Source: a bacterium
Lineage (GTDB): Bacteria > 4484-113 > JAGGVC01
Direction of reading: 5' to 3'
NCBI GenBank assembly: GCA_039961635.1
Contig: JABRWB010000056.1
Coordinates: forward strand, 1-41,656
Length of the DNA stretch: 41,656 nucleotides
Below, one piece after another: positions 9,023 to 17,442 of this stretch; the stretch's first letter is position 1; the number at the start of each line of letters is the position of its first letter. The notes under the pieces were generated by a model. It made no database searches. It was not told the origin of the DNA and saw only the letters and a program-made list of their open reading frames with translations. Both the position numbers and the translations under genes were made by a program.

Positions 9023-9049
9023 TTAAGTGGAATTCCGCCCGGCCGATAA
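9023..9049 (+). promoter_or_regulatory. Sigma-28-like promoter upstream of fliK
   Basis: TTAAGTGG-N11-GCCGATAA: exact -10, 11-base spacer, and T-AAGT of the TAAAGTTT -35. It would start a leader of about 245 bases before fliK. The match to the element at 5728-5754 in both -10 and spacing makes chance less likely. Confidence 0.65.
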
Positions 9050-9141
9050 TTTCCATAGCTTTGGATTAACGCGCCCGCAAGGCAGGGAGGTCGCACGGAT
9101 GCGGCCCGCAGTGTCGCTTTTTGAATTGCCTTGGGTCGGAA

Positions 9142-9175
9142 GTCCCCTCCGGGAAGGCGGGGACAGGGCTGTCCC
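9142..9175 (+). promoter_or_regulatory. Two mutually exclusive hairpins in the fliK leader
   Basis: GTCCCC (9142-9147) pairs with GGGGAC (9159-9164). GGGACAG (9160-9166) pairs with CTGTCCC (9169-9175). The two stems share 9160-9164 and cannot form together, as in attenuators and some riboswitches. The element lies in the 324-base gap before fliK. No known riboswitch consensus was recognised. A dispersed palindromic repeat of the REP type is an equally possible reading. Confidence 0.4.
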
Positions 9176-9304
9176 GCAGCGCGCGGCGACGCGCATCAAT
9201 CGCGCGTCCGCCGCACATCCGCCGCGCAACGAATCGTTCTGCGCATCGATTGCGATGTACTGCCGGTTCGCCCGGGACGAATTCACGAAAAAGGAGGTGA
9301 ACAA

Positions 9305-11023
9305 ATGCAAAACTCGATCCAGGCTGTTTTACTCGCCGCGGCAAAGCCGGATGCAGCTCGCGCAGCGCTTCCTGGAGGAGCGCATCCGGATGGCGGGGCA
9401 AGCTTCGGCGAAATGCTCGCGCTTTTCGGATGGCAACCCGCGGAAGGCGCGGCCGGGCCGCCCCGAGAGTCTGATTCCGTCGCGGTGCTGGTGGATAACG
9501 CGGGAGGCGGGCAAGGCGCCGAAGGTGCTCTTGACGCTTCCGGTGGAGTTGGGTGGGACTGGACCGAGGTGCTAGCCGCGATAATCGGCGGCGCCGAGGA
9601 GGAATCACCCGAATCTGAAACCGCAAAAGACGCGGCGAAAGCCGCGCCGGGCGCGAATGCCGAATCCGCGGCATTGGAAGCTTTGATTGCGCCGTCCGGC
9701 GCGCCGGTTGTATCCGCGCAAATGCCGCACCAATCCGCTCAACACCCCGCGCATCTGGCAATCGTCAACGCGCTTCCGGCGGCAGTCCAACCGGACGCCG
9801 CAGCGACGCCTGCAACGTTTGTGTTCGAAAGCGGCGGAGCGAAATATCTTCTGACGCTTTCGGCGCAGCCGAATTCCGCGCCGGGCGCGGAAATCTATCT
9901 AGCTTCCATCCGTCCGGCGGACGGCGGCGTTCGGCCGATACTCGCAACGGTAACGGTAAGCGGCGGATTGCCGCAATCAGCGGCGCAGCTTCAGGCGGAA
10001 ATACTCGCCGACGCGGCGCAGCAGCAGTTCTCATCGCCCGCCGCGCGGAATCCCGCCTTAACGGCTGCCGCCGGAAACGGGGCAACCGCTCAACTTCCCC
10101 AGCCTTCAGCGGCAATTCGGACAGTTCAAAATCAGCCGCTTCCGCTTGACATAACCGCGCTTGCGGCACAGGCCGCTTCTGCGGAAACGCTTGCCGGATT
10201 GAAATCCGATCGCGTGCCGCCAAGTTCTCGAACGATCGCGGTCGAGGCTCCGCGAAATCCTGCGCCAATCTCACCCGCAAACTTCACGGCTATGCCGGCG
10301 GCTTCGGCTTCTGCTTCTGCTTCTGCTTCGGCTTCGCCTGCATCCGGCAAAACCGGCGCGGCGGCGCTGATTTCGGCGGATTCGGAAGCTGCGGTCATGC
10401 CGGAGCTCGCGCCGCGGGACGTTGATGCGGTGCTCGAATCCGCCGGAATGGAGCTTCGCAGGGCGTTCGGGCGCGAAACCGCAGTCCGCGCGATCCCGTT
10501 TGGGGAGAGCGCGCGCGGCGAAGCACCGTTCGCTTTCGAACTTTCGGGAGCGATGTCCGCGGATCGCGCGCTGCCCGCCGCGGACGTTCCGCGGCATGCC
10601 GAACCTTCGCTTCGCGTAAACGCGCACGAGGTTTACCGCGCGCTCGCGCAGCAGGCGGACGACATGCGGCGGCTTTCCGCAAACACGCGAAACGTGTTGC
10701 TCGAACTCGACCCGCCGCACCTCGGCCAAGTACGGGCGCGGCTTGAGCTTTCCGGCAACGCGCTGTCGCTGACCATAGGCGTCAGCTCGCTCTTCGTCCG
10801 CGAAATGCTTGAAAATCAGCTTCCCGAACTGCGGCAGGCGCTTCAGTCGCATGGCTTCGACGCGGGCAAGCTGGACGTGAACGTAAGCGCGCAGGGAGGC
10901 GGACATCCGGGCCGGGATGCGCCGGACTCCGTCGAAACCGCGCGCGCGCATGCCGCGCGCGCTCCCGCGCGTGAACGCGCGGAAGTCCGCGGCCGCGAGG
11001 CCGCCGGCGCGCTTTACATTTAA
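9305..11023 (+). CDS. fliK: FliK, flagellar hook-length control protein
   Basis: 572 residues from the ATG at 9305, which has a near-perfect AAAGGAGGTG six bases upstream; the frame stays open well upstream but without such a site. FliK is a secreted ruler that stops hook growth and switches export to filament substrates by contacting FlhB. The long Ala/Pro/Ser-rich low-complexity N-terminal region is typical of rulers. The conserved C-terminal Flg_hook domain is at about 455-540 (RNVLLELDPPHLGQVRARL, then REMLENQLPELRQALQSHG). An Ala-Ser repeat is at 333-344. It is followed 13 bases later by flgD. Confidence 0.93.
   Translation: MQNSIQAVLLAAAKPDAARAALPGGAHPDGGASFGEMLALFGWQPAEGAAGPPRESDSVAVLVDNAGGGQGAEGALDASGGVGWDWTEVLAAIIGGAEEESPESETAKDAAKAAPGANAESAALEALIAPSGAPVVSAQMPHQSAQHPAHLAIVNALPAAVQPDAAATPATFVFESGGAKYLLTLSAQPNSAPGAEIYLASIRPADGGVRPILATVTVSGGLPQSAAQLQAEILADAAQQQFSSPAARNPALTAAAGNGATAQLPQPSAAIRTVQNQPLPLDITALAAQAASAETLAGLKSDRVPPSSRTIAVEAPRNPAPISPANFTAMPAASASASASASASPASGKTGAAALISADSEAAVMPELAPRDVDAVLESAGMELRRAFGRETAVRAIPFGESARGEAPFAFELSGAMSADRALPAADVPRHAEPSLRVNAHEVYRALAQQADDMRRLSANTRNVLLELDPPHLGQVRARLELSGNALSLTIGVSSLFVREMLENQLPELRQALQSHGFDAGKLDVNVSAQGGGHPGRDAPDSVETARAHAARAPARERAEVRGREAAGALYI
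10301..10336 (+). repeat. Six-copy GCTTCN hexamer microsatellite inside fliK
   Basis: Six tandem GCTTC(G/T) units encode (Ala-Ser)6 in the linker region of FliK. The unit is six bases, so gain or loss of copies keeps frame and would lengthen or shorten the ruler by two residues at a time. Confidence 0.85.
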
Positions 11024-11036
11024 AGGAGGTGTTTGA

Positions 11037-11558
11037 ATGGCGATGATTTCCGCCGCGCCGTCGAGCCAGGTCACAAGGCCCGACGGAACGGTGTATTTCC
11101 CGTCCTCTTCCGAGCCGGTAATCGCCAAACCCGGCGATTCGGCCTCGGAAAAGGACATGTTTTTGAAGCTTATGATCGAGCAGATGAAGCAGCAGGATCC
11201 TCTGAATCCGCTCGATCCGACGCAGATGATGAGCCAGCTCGCGGAGCTCAACACGGTCCAGCAGCTTATAGATATGAACCTGGCGCTCCAGGGATTCGTG
11301 GACAGCCAGAACCTGGTGCAGGCCACTAGCCTGATGGGGCGCTGGGTGCAGGGATTCGACGCGTCCGGCGCGAACATCGAAGGCATGGTGGACTGGGTGG
11401 AAGTGCTCGACGGAATCGTCACGCTTCACATAGGCGACAAGCTGCTTTTGTTGAACCAGGTGGTCAACGTCCGCGAGTCGGCCCCGGCCGAATCGTCCGA
11501 TTCGGGCGATTCCGGCGATGCCGGAGGGGAGTCCGATTCCGAGGAGAAATCCGCGTAG
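11037..11558 (+). CDS. flgD: FlgD, hook-capping protein
   Basis: 173 residues with AAAGGAGGTG five bases before the ATG. The conserved FlgD N-terminal segment is MFLKLMIEQMKQQDPLNPLD then QLAELNTVQQL. A shortened C-terminal part (about 95-145) keeps the SLMGRWVQ beginning of the Tudor-like region, but the full Ig-like insertion of proteobacterial FlgD is absent, as in Bacillus-type short FlgD. The last 25 residues are a Ser/Asp/Glu tail. FlgD forms the scaffold at the growing hook tip on which FlgE assembles, matching its place between fliK and flgE. Confidence 0.95.
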   Translation: MAMISAAPSSQVTRPDGTVYFPSSSEPVIAKPGDSASEKDMFLKLMIEQMKQQDPLNPLDPTQMMSQLAELNTVQQLIDMNLALQGFVDSQNLVQATSLMGRWVQGFDASGANIEGMVDWVEVLDGIVTLHIGDKLLLLNQVVNVRESAPAESSDSGDSGDAGGESDSEEKSA

Positions 11559-11572
11559 CGGAGGCTCATGCA

Positions 11573-11974
11573 ATGGTCGAAAGAATAGAGCATCTTTATC
11601 CGCCGATCGGTCCCGCCAAGCCGGCGGGCGCGGGCGGCGCATCGAAAACCGCGCAATCGGGCCGGACGCCGGAGGGGGCGACGTTCGGCGATTTGCTGGC
11701 GCGCGAGATGGCGAAGTCGTCTCCGGTTTCGCTTTCGGCGCATGCTGCGCGCAGGCTGTCTTCCCGCGGAATCGAGCTTGACAGTTCCAGGTTGGACAGG
11801 CTGGGCCGCGCGGTTGACAGGCTTCACGCGAAAGGCGGAAGGGACAGCTTGGTCATGCTCGACGGGCTGTACCTGATAGTCAACGTGCCCAGCCGCACCG
11901 TGGTCACCGCGATGGAGGACGGCGGAATGGACGAGCGCGTTGTCACGAACATTGACAGCGCCGCCGTAGGCTAG
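11573..11974 (+). CDS. Flagellar operon protein, TIGR02530 type
   Basis: 133 residues. The C-terminal half (about 52-115) has the pattern of the TIGR02530 flagellar operon family: SAHAARRLSSRGIELDSSRL then LDGLYLIVNVPSRTVVTAMD-like. These small proteins sit between flgD and flgE in many Gram-positive and spirochaete operons and have no settled biochemical role. The N-terminal 45 residues are Gly/Ala-rich and probably flexible. GGAGG lies eight bases before the start, and the gene follows flgD by 14 bases. Confidence 0.85.
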   Translation: MVERIEHLYPPIGPAKPAGAGGASKTAQSGRTPEGATFGDLLAREMAKSSPVSLSAHAARRLSSRGIELDSSRLDRLGRAVDRLHAKGGRDSLVMLDGLYLIVNVPSRTVVTAMEDGGMDERVVTNIDSAAVG

Positions 11975-11990
11975 CGCAAACGGGGCTTGC

Positions 11991-12053
11991 GGGCCGGACA
12001 TACATTCCATGTATGAGGCCCGGGGCGCGGAACGACCGATGCGCCCGGCCCCG
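11991..12053 (+). promoter_or_regulatory. Pair of hairpins between the TIGR02530-type gene and flgE
   Basis: First stem: GGGCC (11991-11995) and CATACAT (11999-12005) pair with ATGTATG (12009-12015) and GGCCC (12017-12021), with small bulges and a three-base loop. Second: CGGGGC (12021-12026) with GCCCCG (12048-12053). No T-run follows. They could cap or process the upstream message, or attenuate transcription into flgE. Confidence 0.45.
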
Positions 12054-12091
12054 ATTGATTCTGCATCTTTAATACATGGAGGTATTGTCGG

Positions 12092-14371
12092 ATGCCAAGT
12101 GCATTCTTTACGTCGGCAAGCGGCCTGCGCAACCAGCAGGTCAAGATGGACTTGATCGCCTCGAACATAGCCAACATCAACACGACCGGCTACAAGGCGA
12201 GCTCGATCATCTTCAGCGAGCTGCTTGCCCAAACGCTCCGCGGCGCGTCTTCGCCGCAGGGCACCCTGGGCGGAACCAACCCCGTCCAGATCGGACTCGG
12301 CGCGGCGATCGCCGCGATCCACAGCATAATCGGCCAGAGTTCACTCGAAAACACCAACCGCTCCACCGACTTCGCTATAAACGGCCAGGGATTCTTCACG
12401 CTGGCGCGCGGCAACAACATCCTTTTCACGCGCGCGGGCGACTTCGGCGTGGACGCCAGCGGCGCGCTCGTGGGCAACAACGGCTACCGCGTCCAGGGAT
12501 TCAACGAGCTGACCGCGGACGGACTCATGATCGATCCGAACAGCGGCATCGGCGACATCGTGATCAAATTCGGCCAGAAGCTAGAAGCGCGCGCGACAAG
12601 CGAGGTGGACTTCGCCAGCAACCTGGATGCTTCAGCGGACAGGTTCGGCAGCGTCGATCTTCAATCCGTGAGCTTCGGCTCGACGGGCATCACCACCGCA
12701 AGCGGAGCGGCCGCGCCTTACGCGGTCGCGGTCGCGGGAGCGGCCGTCGATCCGTCGACCTTCGTGGATTCGACGGACATCATCATAGACGGGAACACCG
12801 TGACGTTTTCGATTCCTACGGGCGGCACGATGACCTCGCTTGAATTGGCGCAGGAAATCGCCGACCAGATCAACGCGGACGGCGCGGTGAACCAGGTCGT
12901 CCAGGCGACTGTGCGCAACGTCAACAATCAGGGCGTGCTTGTGCTTCAGGCGATCCAGCCGGGCGCGCAATTCACGGTGGACGGAAGCACCTCCGCGCCG
13001 TACATCGGATTTCCTGCGAGCAGCCAAACCTACACCTCGCCCACCGATCCCGGCGAGTTCCTGGTCGGAAATCACCAGATCGTCGTGACCGAAAGCAAGG
13101 CCGCGACAGCGACAACCACTCAGTCCGTGGGAATCGGCGTGAACGCGCCGCTCTCCACCGAGACGTTCGACATTGACGGCGTGACGGTTTCGCTTCTGGG
13201 ATTCAGCGACACGGGCACGTCGGCGGGCAATGCGGCCAAAATCGCGGAGCTGATAAACTCCACGCCCGCGATATCCGTAACGGCCACCGCAAACGCGAAC
13301 GGCACGATTACGCTCACGCATAAGTTGAAGGGAGTCGCGAACACCTTCAGCCTGGAAAACCCAAGCTCCGCCACACTCTTCGACAGGCTCGGATTCTCCA
13401 GCATTCCCGACGGCGACGGCGTGCCGGGCGATCCGATTTTGGTCAACAACGGGATCAACGCCCGTATCGAGGACACGTTCATACCGAACGACGGCAGTCC
13501 GGCGCTTGTGAGATTTCTGGAAGACATCACCATAGCGGGAACTTCGAGCGAGCTTTCGAACATCCAGCAGCAGATCCAGGGCAACACCGCGGCCTTCCCG
13601 TTGATACCGGGCGTCGTTCTTTCGATAGACGAGCTGACCGCGGGCCGCGCGTTCATCCGCACGAACACCGCCGCAGTGCATACGACAAGCAGGATCGTGT
13701 ACGACTCGCTCGGCAACGCGCACGAGCTGAATTTCAAATTCACCCACGTCCGGGAGAACATCTGGGACTGGGAGGCGCTCTTCCCCAAGGAGCCGCAGAT
13801 CGTCCTGACCGGCAACCTGGGCAGGATCGAATTCGGCTCGACGGGACTGATAATCAGCCCAAATCCGACCACGCCGGTGCAGTTCACCGCGGCCGGCGCG
13901 GAGCCGACGACGATTGATTTGATCTTCGACGGGCTGGGCAATCCGATCAACGGCGTGACGCAGTTCACCGGCGAAACGACTACGGCCGCCCGCAGCCAGG
14001 ACGGCTATCCGATGGGCGTGCTGACCAGCTTCGAAACGGACGCGAGCGGCGTCATCAGCGGATTTTATTCGAACGGCCAGCGCCGTCCGATAGCCCAGAT
14101 CGCGATCGCGACCTTCACGAATCCGGAAGGCCTTTCGCGCGTCGGGGACACGACCTTTCAGGAGTCGTCAAACTCCGGATCGGTGGTGCTGCTGCGCCCC
14201 AACACGGGCGGAGCGGGAAGCGTATTCGGCGGATTTCTGGAGCAGAGCAACGTGGACTTGGCTTTGGAGTTCACCAACCTGATAGTCGCCCAGCGCGGCC
14301 TTCAGGCGAACAGCCGCGTCTTCACGGCCCAGGACGAAATCCTGAACGAAATCGTAAACCTCAAGCGGTAA
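12092..14371 (+). CDS. flgE: FlgE, flagellar hook protein, large variant
   Basis: 759 residues, nearly twice the typical 400. N-terminus SAFFTSASGLRNQQVKMDL then SNIANINTTGYKAS and C-terminus NVDLALEFTNLIVAQRGLQANS then NEIVNLKR are the conserved axial coiled-coil ends. The extra mass is a central insertion at about 215-450. It contains two Flagellin_IN-like repeats: one near 228-290 (IIIDGNTVTFSI then LAQEIADQINA), one near 356-430 (FDIDGVTVSLLGF then AAKIAELINST). A FlgE/F/G-type domain follows. The insertion should enlarge the outer surface of the hook. GGAGG lies nine bases before the ATG. Confidence 0.95.
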   Translation: MPSAFFTSASGLRNQQVKMDLIASNIANINTTGYKASSIIFSELLAQTLRGASSPQGTLGGTNPVQIGLGAAIAAIHSIIGQSSLENTNRSTDFAINGQGFFTLARGNNILFTRAGDFGVDASGALVGNNGYRVQGFNELTADGLMIDPNSGIGDIVIKFGQKLEARATSEVDFASNLDASADRFGSVDLQSVSFGSTGITTASGAAAPYAVAVAGAAVDPSTFVDSTDIIIDGNTVTFSIPTGGTMTSLELAQEIADQINADGAVNQVVQATVRNVNNQGVLVLQAIQPGAQFTVDGSTSAPYIGFPASSQTYTSPTDPGEFLVGNHQIVVTESKAATATTTQSVGIGVNAPLSTETFDIDGVTVSLLGFSDTGTSAGNAAKIAELINSTPAISVTATANANGTITLTHKLKGVANTFSLENPSSATLFDRLGFSSIPDGDGVPGDPILVNNGINARIEDTFIPNDGSPALVRFLEDITIAGTSSELSNIQQQIQGNTAAFPLIPGVVLSIDELTAGRAFIRTNTAAVHTTSRIVYDSLGNAHELNFKFTHVRENIWDWEALFPKEPQIVLTGNLGRIEFGSTGLIISPNPTTPVQFTAAGAEPTTIDLIFDGLGNPINGVTQFTGETTTAARSQDGYPMGVLTSFETDASGVISGFYSNGQRRPIAQIAIATFTNPEGLSRVGDTTFQESSNSGSVVLLRPNTGGAGSVFGGFLEQSNVDLALEFTNLIVAQRGLQANSRVFTAQDEILNEIVNLKR

Positions 14372-14382
14372 TCCGGTTTTTT

Positions 14383-14417
14383 CGGGCCGCCTCGGTCGGA
14401 TGTTCCGGGGCGGCCCG
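14383..14417 (+). terminator. Terminator-like hairpin after flgE
   Basis: CGGGCCGCC (14383-14391) pairs perfectly with GGCGGCCCG (14409-14417), nine base pairs with a 17-base loop, followed by a broken T-rich stretch (TAGTTTCATTTC). It begins 11 bases after the flgE stop. A new promoter follows at 14439, consistent with a transcript boundary. Confidence 0.55.
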
Positions 14418-14438
14418 TAGTTTCATTTCAATTTCGCT

Positions 14439-14447
14439 TGCTATAAT
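14439..14447 (+). promoter_or_regulatory. Extended -10 promoter immediately before flbD
   Basis: TGC-TATAAT, an extended -10 with perfect hexamer and no clear -35. The expected transcription start falls at or within a base or two of the flbD ATG at 14455, so the message would be leaderless or nearly so. No Shine-Dalgarno precedes flbD. Confidence 0.5.
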
Positions 14448-14454
14448 CAATGCG

Positions 14455-14697
14455 ATGATCGAATTGACCAAGATCAACGGGGAGGCGTTCGTGCTCAACT
14501 GCGACCTTATCGAGAGCATAGAAGCCGCCCCGGACACGATCCTTAAGCTGACCAACGGCAAGAAGGTCATCGTCAGGGAAACTGTCAAGGAAGTGGTCAT
14601 GCGGGTCGTCGAATTCAGGCGGCGCATCCACATTCTCGAAGTGGGCGCGCCGGATGCGGGCGCCGGCGGCCCGGCGCTCCGGGAGGGCAGCGGTTGA
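14455..14697 (+). CDS. flbD: FlbD-family flagellar protein
   Basis: 80 residues. The first 63 match the small FlbD family: MIELTKINGEAFVLNCDLIE then PDTILKLTNGKKVIVRETV. This family sits next to motA or fliM in Firmicutes and spirochaetes; it is not the Caulobacter regulator of the same name. A Gly/Ala tail follows. Its TGA overlaps the TTG start of fliM, so translation is coupled. It lacks a Shine-Dalgarno and lies eight bases after a TATAAT, suggesting a leaderless message. Confidence 0.88.
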   Translation: MIELTKINGEAFVLNCDLIESIEAAPDTILKLTNGKKVIVRETVKEVVMRVVEFRRRIHILEVGAPDAGAGGPALREGSG

Positions 14698-15704
14698 CCG
14701 ACATCCTTTCCCAGGATGAAATAGACGCCTTATTGTCCGCGCTCGACTCGGGCGACATTTCGCACGAGGAGTTTGGAGGCGCGCAGGGCGGAGACGCGCG
14801 CGCGCGTCTGTACGACTTCAAGCGTCCGGACAAGTTTTCCAAGGATCAGCTGCGCACCATTCACTTTCTGCATGAGACGTTCGGACGAATTTGGGCGAGT
14901 TCGCTTTCCGGAATGCTTCGCAACCTGGTCAACATGACCGTTGTATCGGTTGACCAGCTTACATACAAGGAATTTCTTCTTGCGATTCCGGATCCGTCGG
15001 TCATTTGCGTGTTCAGCATGCCGCCGCTCGAAGGCCGGGCGATCCTCGAATTCAGCCCCGCGATCGCTTTCCCGATAATAGACCGGCTGCTGGGCGGCCA
15101 CGGCAGCGCGAATCAGCGCATCCGCGAGCTTTCGGACATCGAAAAGCGGATTATAAGCACGCTGGTGGAGGAGGGCCTTTCGTTCCTCAAGGAAGCGTGG
15201 ATGAGCATGATGGAGCTTTACCCGGAAATGGAAACCGTGGAAAGCAATCCGATGTTCGTCCAGGTCGTGCCGCCGAACGACATGGTGCTGCTGCTCACGC
15301 TCGAAAGCAAGATCGGCGATTTCACCGGCGTCATCAACCTCTGCTATCCGTACACCTTGCTCGAGCCGATACTCACGCGACTTTCGCAGCAGTTCCTCAT
15401 TTCCAGCACCGGCCGCGGCGCGACCGAGCACAGCCGCAAGCTGGTTTTGGAAACGCTGCGCGAAACCAAGCTCGAAATCGACGTCGTACTGGGAGAGGCG
15501 GAACTTCCGATGGGCGATGTGCTGAACATGAGGGAAGGCGACCTTGTGAAGCTGGAAGCCAAAACCGACGACGAACTGAAAGTGATCGTGGGCGAAAAGC
15601 TGAAATTCGCCGGTGTGCCGGGCACGGTGGACGGCAAAATGGCGGTGATGATTACCAGATACATAACGAACCCGGAGGAGATGATCAAAGATGTCCGCGT
15701 CTAA
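14694..15704 (+). CDS. fliM: FliM, flagellar motor switch protein
   Basis: 336 residues from a TTG at 14694 that overlaps the flbD stop; GGGAGGG lies about five to six bases upstream. The N-terminus carries the CheY-phosphate binding motif [14 protein letters not shown] (residues 4-17). The middle CheC-like domain follows from about 45 ([22 protein letters not shown] then a GG-containing LLGGHGS). The SpoA/FliN-like domain occupies about 255-330. FliM forms the C-ring with FliG and FliN/FliY and switches rotation. It overlaps fliY by 14 bases. Confidence 0.97.
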   Translation: MTDILSQDEIDALLSALDSGDISHEEFGGAQGGDARARLYDFKRPDKFSKDQLRTIHFLHETFGRIWASSLSGMLRNLVNMTVVSVDQLTYKEFLLAIPDPSVICVFSMPPLEGRAILEFSPAIAFPIIDRLLGGHGSANQRIRELSDIEKRIISTLVEEGLSFLKEAWMSMMELYPEMETVESNPMFVQVVPPNDMVLLLTLESKIGDFTGVINLCYPYTLLEPILTRLSQQFLISSTGRGATEHSRKLVLETLRETKLEIDVVLGEAELPMGDVLNMREGDLVKLEAKTDDELKVIVGEKLKFAGVPGTVDGKMAVMITRYITNPEEMIKDVRV

Positions 15705-16698
15705 TGATTTTTTGTCCGCGGGGGGCCTGGACGTTCCGGTGCCGCCCGATTTCATAGGGGACGAAGGCGACAGCAAGGCGCGGGCGTTCGTCGAATCCGC
15801 AATGGACAGCGTCGCCAGGATTATCTCGTCAATGGTCGGCGCCGACTGCAACCTGGCGGGTATTTCGGTCTCGCAGCTCGGCCCGGCCGCGGTGGATTCA
15901 ATGTTCGGCCCGGAGTCCGTGCTAATCGAATCGGCGATCGTTCTCGACGGAACCCACCCCGTGTTTCTGGTCGTAGACCAGCGGATAATGAAGCAAGCGG
16001 CGAATCCGATGATCGGCCGCGGGCTGACGGAAGGAATGGACGAGCCGCTCGGCGACGTAAGGCTGTCCGCAGCAAAGGAAGTGTTCAACCAGGCGTTCGG
16101 CGGAATCGCCGCAAGGGTAGGTCAAAGCGCAAGAAAAGAAGCGACCCATCAGCTCGGCGAAGCCATTTTGCAGGACCAGGCTATCGCGCTGAAGGCAAAG
16201 CTTCCGGCCGAGCCGTACTTGGCCAGGGTAAAAATGGATGTCGAGGAAAGCGGAACCTGGGAGATTGCTTTCGTTTTCGGAGGCTCGATTTTGAAACTTC
16301 AAGACCAGGCGCCTCCGGCGCCGATGCCGGAACCGCGCGCCGCCGAGCGGCCCGTCGCGCAGGAAACGGAAAAAGTGACCTACCGTCCCGCCGAATTCGA
16401 AGAGCTTCCGGATAAAAAGATATCGTACGAGGCGCGCAACATCGAAGTGCTTTTGGACGTGCCGCTGAACATAACCGTGGTTCTTGGACGCAGCAAAGTG
16501 CCGATAAAGCAGGTGCTCGAATACGGGCAGGGCTCTTTGATCACGCTTGACAAACTGGCCGGAGAGCCTGTAGACTTACTCATCAACGGCAAGTATTTTG
16601 CCAAGGGCGAAGTTGTTGTTATCGACGAAAATTTCGGGGTTAGAATTTCGTCGATCCTTTCGCCCGAGGAAAGGCTGCACCAGCTTACCTCGACCTAG
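15691..16698 (+). CDS. fliY: FliY, CheC-FliN fusion switch protein
   Basis: 335 residues. The N-terminal CheC-like domain (about 20-210) is joined by a Pro-rich linker to a C-terminal FliN/SpoA domain (about 245-330, [23 protein letters not shown]). FliY is the FliN equivalent in many Gram-positives and spirochaetes and can dephosphorylate CheY-P. The second CheC-type site keeps the E-x-x-N signature ([10 protein letters not shown]). At the expected first site ([13 protein letters not shown]) it is missing. The N-terminus also lacks an obvious CheY-binding EIDALL motif. The start overlaps the end of fliM. Confidence 0.93.
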   Translation: MSASNDFLSAGGLDVPVPPDFIGDEGDSKARAFVESAMDSVARIISSMVGADCNLAGISVSQLGPAAVDSMFGPESVLIESAIVLDGTHPVFLVVDQRIMKQAANPMIGRGLTEGMDEPLGDVRLSAAKEVFNQAFGGIAARVGQSARKEATHQLGEAILQDQAIALKAKLPAEPYLARVKMDVEESGTWEIAFVFGGSILKLQDQAPPAPMPEPRAAERPVAQETEKVTYRPAEFEELPDKKISYEARNIEVLLDVPLNITVVLGRSKVPIKQVLEYGQGSLITLDKLAGEPVDLLINGKYFAKGEVVVIDENFGVRISSILSPEERLHQLTST

Positions 16699-16788
16699 CA
16701 TTGCGTTTCGAGTAAGCGGCCGTTGAGTTTGAGATGCTAATTGATTTCGCCGCCGTGAAATCTGCCGCGTCTTTGGGCGCGATTCCAA

Positions 16789-17442
16789 ATGAACCGCAGT
16801 GTGGCCGGAAATCTGATTAAGCTTATTATTTCCACGACAATTCTCGCGTCTATAACGCTGTTTAGTTTTCCGGTTTTCAACAATTGCCAACATTTTTCCT
16901 GCGGGATTTCTTTCGCGCAGGATGCAGGACAGGCTGAACAGGCGAAGAAAGGCGGCCCAAGCGAAGCCGGCAAGTCCGCCGCGTCGGACGCGGGTAAAAC
17001 CGGCGAGCCGATGTTCCGCGATGATTTCGTTCCCGAAGATTTGCCCGAATCCGGAATCGACCGCTACAACCCGTGGGGGGCGTTCGCCGGAGTGCTTTTC
17101 GTTCTCGGATTGCTTTTCCTAGGCGCGCACTTCATCAAGAAGATTTACAAAATCGACACGTTCTCGGCCGCGCGGCAGCTCAAGGTGATCGAGTCGGTGT
17201 CGGTCGGAACCGGAAAGCAGGTGGTCCTGATCAAGGCCGGCAAATTCGCGCTCGTGGTCGGAGTGACGCAGGGCGCGATTTCGCTTCTCGACAAGATGAC
17301 GCTTGACGAGCTTGGCCGCTCGCAGGCGAGCGACCTGGACGAGGGGCGGCTGCTCGAAGCCCCGCCCGCTCCCGGCGCGGCCAGCTTTCAGGAAAAGCTG
17401 CGGCAGTTGCGGCAGCGCATAAACGGCGATGACGAAAATTAG
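16789..17442 (+). CDS. fliO: FliO, flagellar export-gate assembly protein
   Basis: 217 residues. An N-terminal signal-like segment ends near SFAQDAG (about residue 45), followed by a charged periplasmic stretch. A membrane helix at about 93-113 (GAFAGVLFVLGLLFLGAHF) and a cytoplasmic FliO domain follow (LKVIESVSVGTGKQVVLIKAGKFALVVGV). FliO helps FliP assemble and is poorly conserved, so topology and position before fliP support the call. The 90-base gap after fliY has no Shine-Dalgarno; the first 40 codons are AT-richer than the surroundings. It overlaps fliP by 14 bases. Confidence 0.88.
   Translation: MNRSVAGNLIKLIISTTILASITLFSFPVFNNCQHFSCGISFAQDAGQAEQAKKGGPSEAGKSAASDAGKTGEPMFRDDFVPEDLPESGIDRYNPWGAFAGVLFVLGLLFLGAHFIKKIYKIDTFSAARQLKVIESVSVGTGKQVVLIKAGKFALVVGVTQGAISLLDKMTLDELGRSQASDLDEGRLLEAPPAPGAASFQEKLRQLRQRINGDDEN

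Noticed and set aside
9060-9304. Cyclic-di-GMP or other known riboswitch before fliK
   Set aside because: None of the conserved bases of the known motility riboswitches were found; only the competing stems are supported.
9099-9575. Reading frame of 158 codons with a good Shine-Dalgarno in the fliK leader
   Set aside because: It overlaps fliK by about 270 bases in another frame and its product looks random. A short leader peptide cannot be excluded and is mentioned under the leader finding.
10301-10336. Short repeats in fliK as a CRISPR-like array
   Set aside because: These are contiguous in-frame hexamers without spacers. No CRISPR array, tRNA, rRNA or transposase was seen anywhere in the window.
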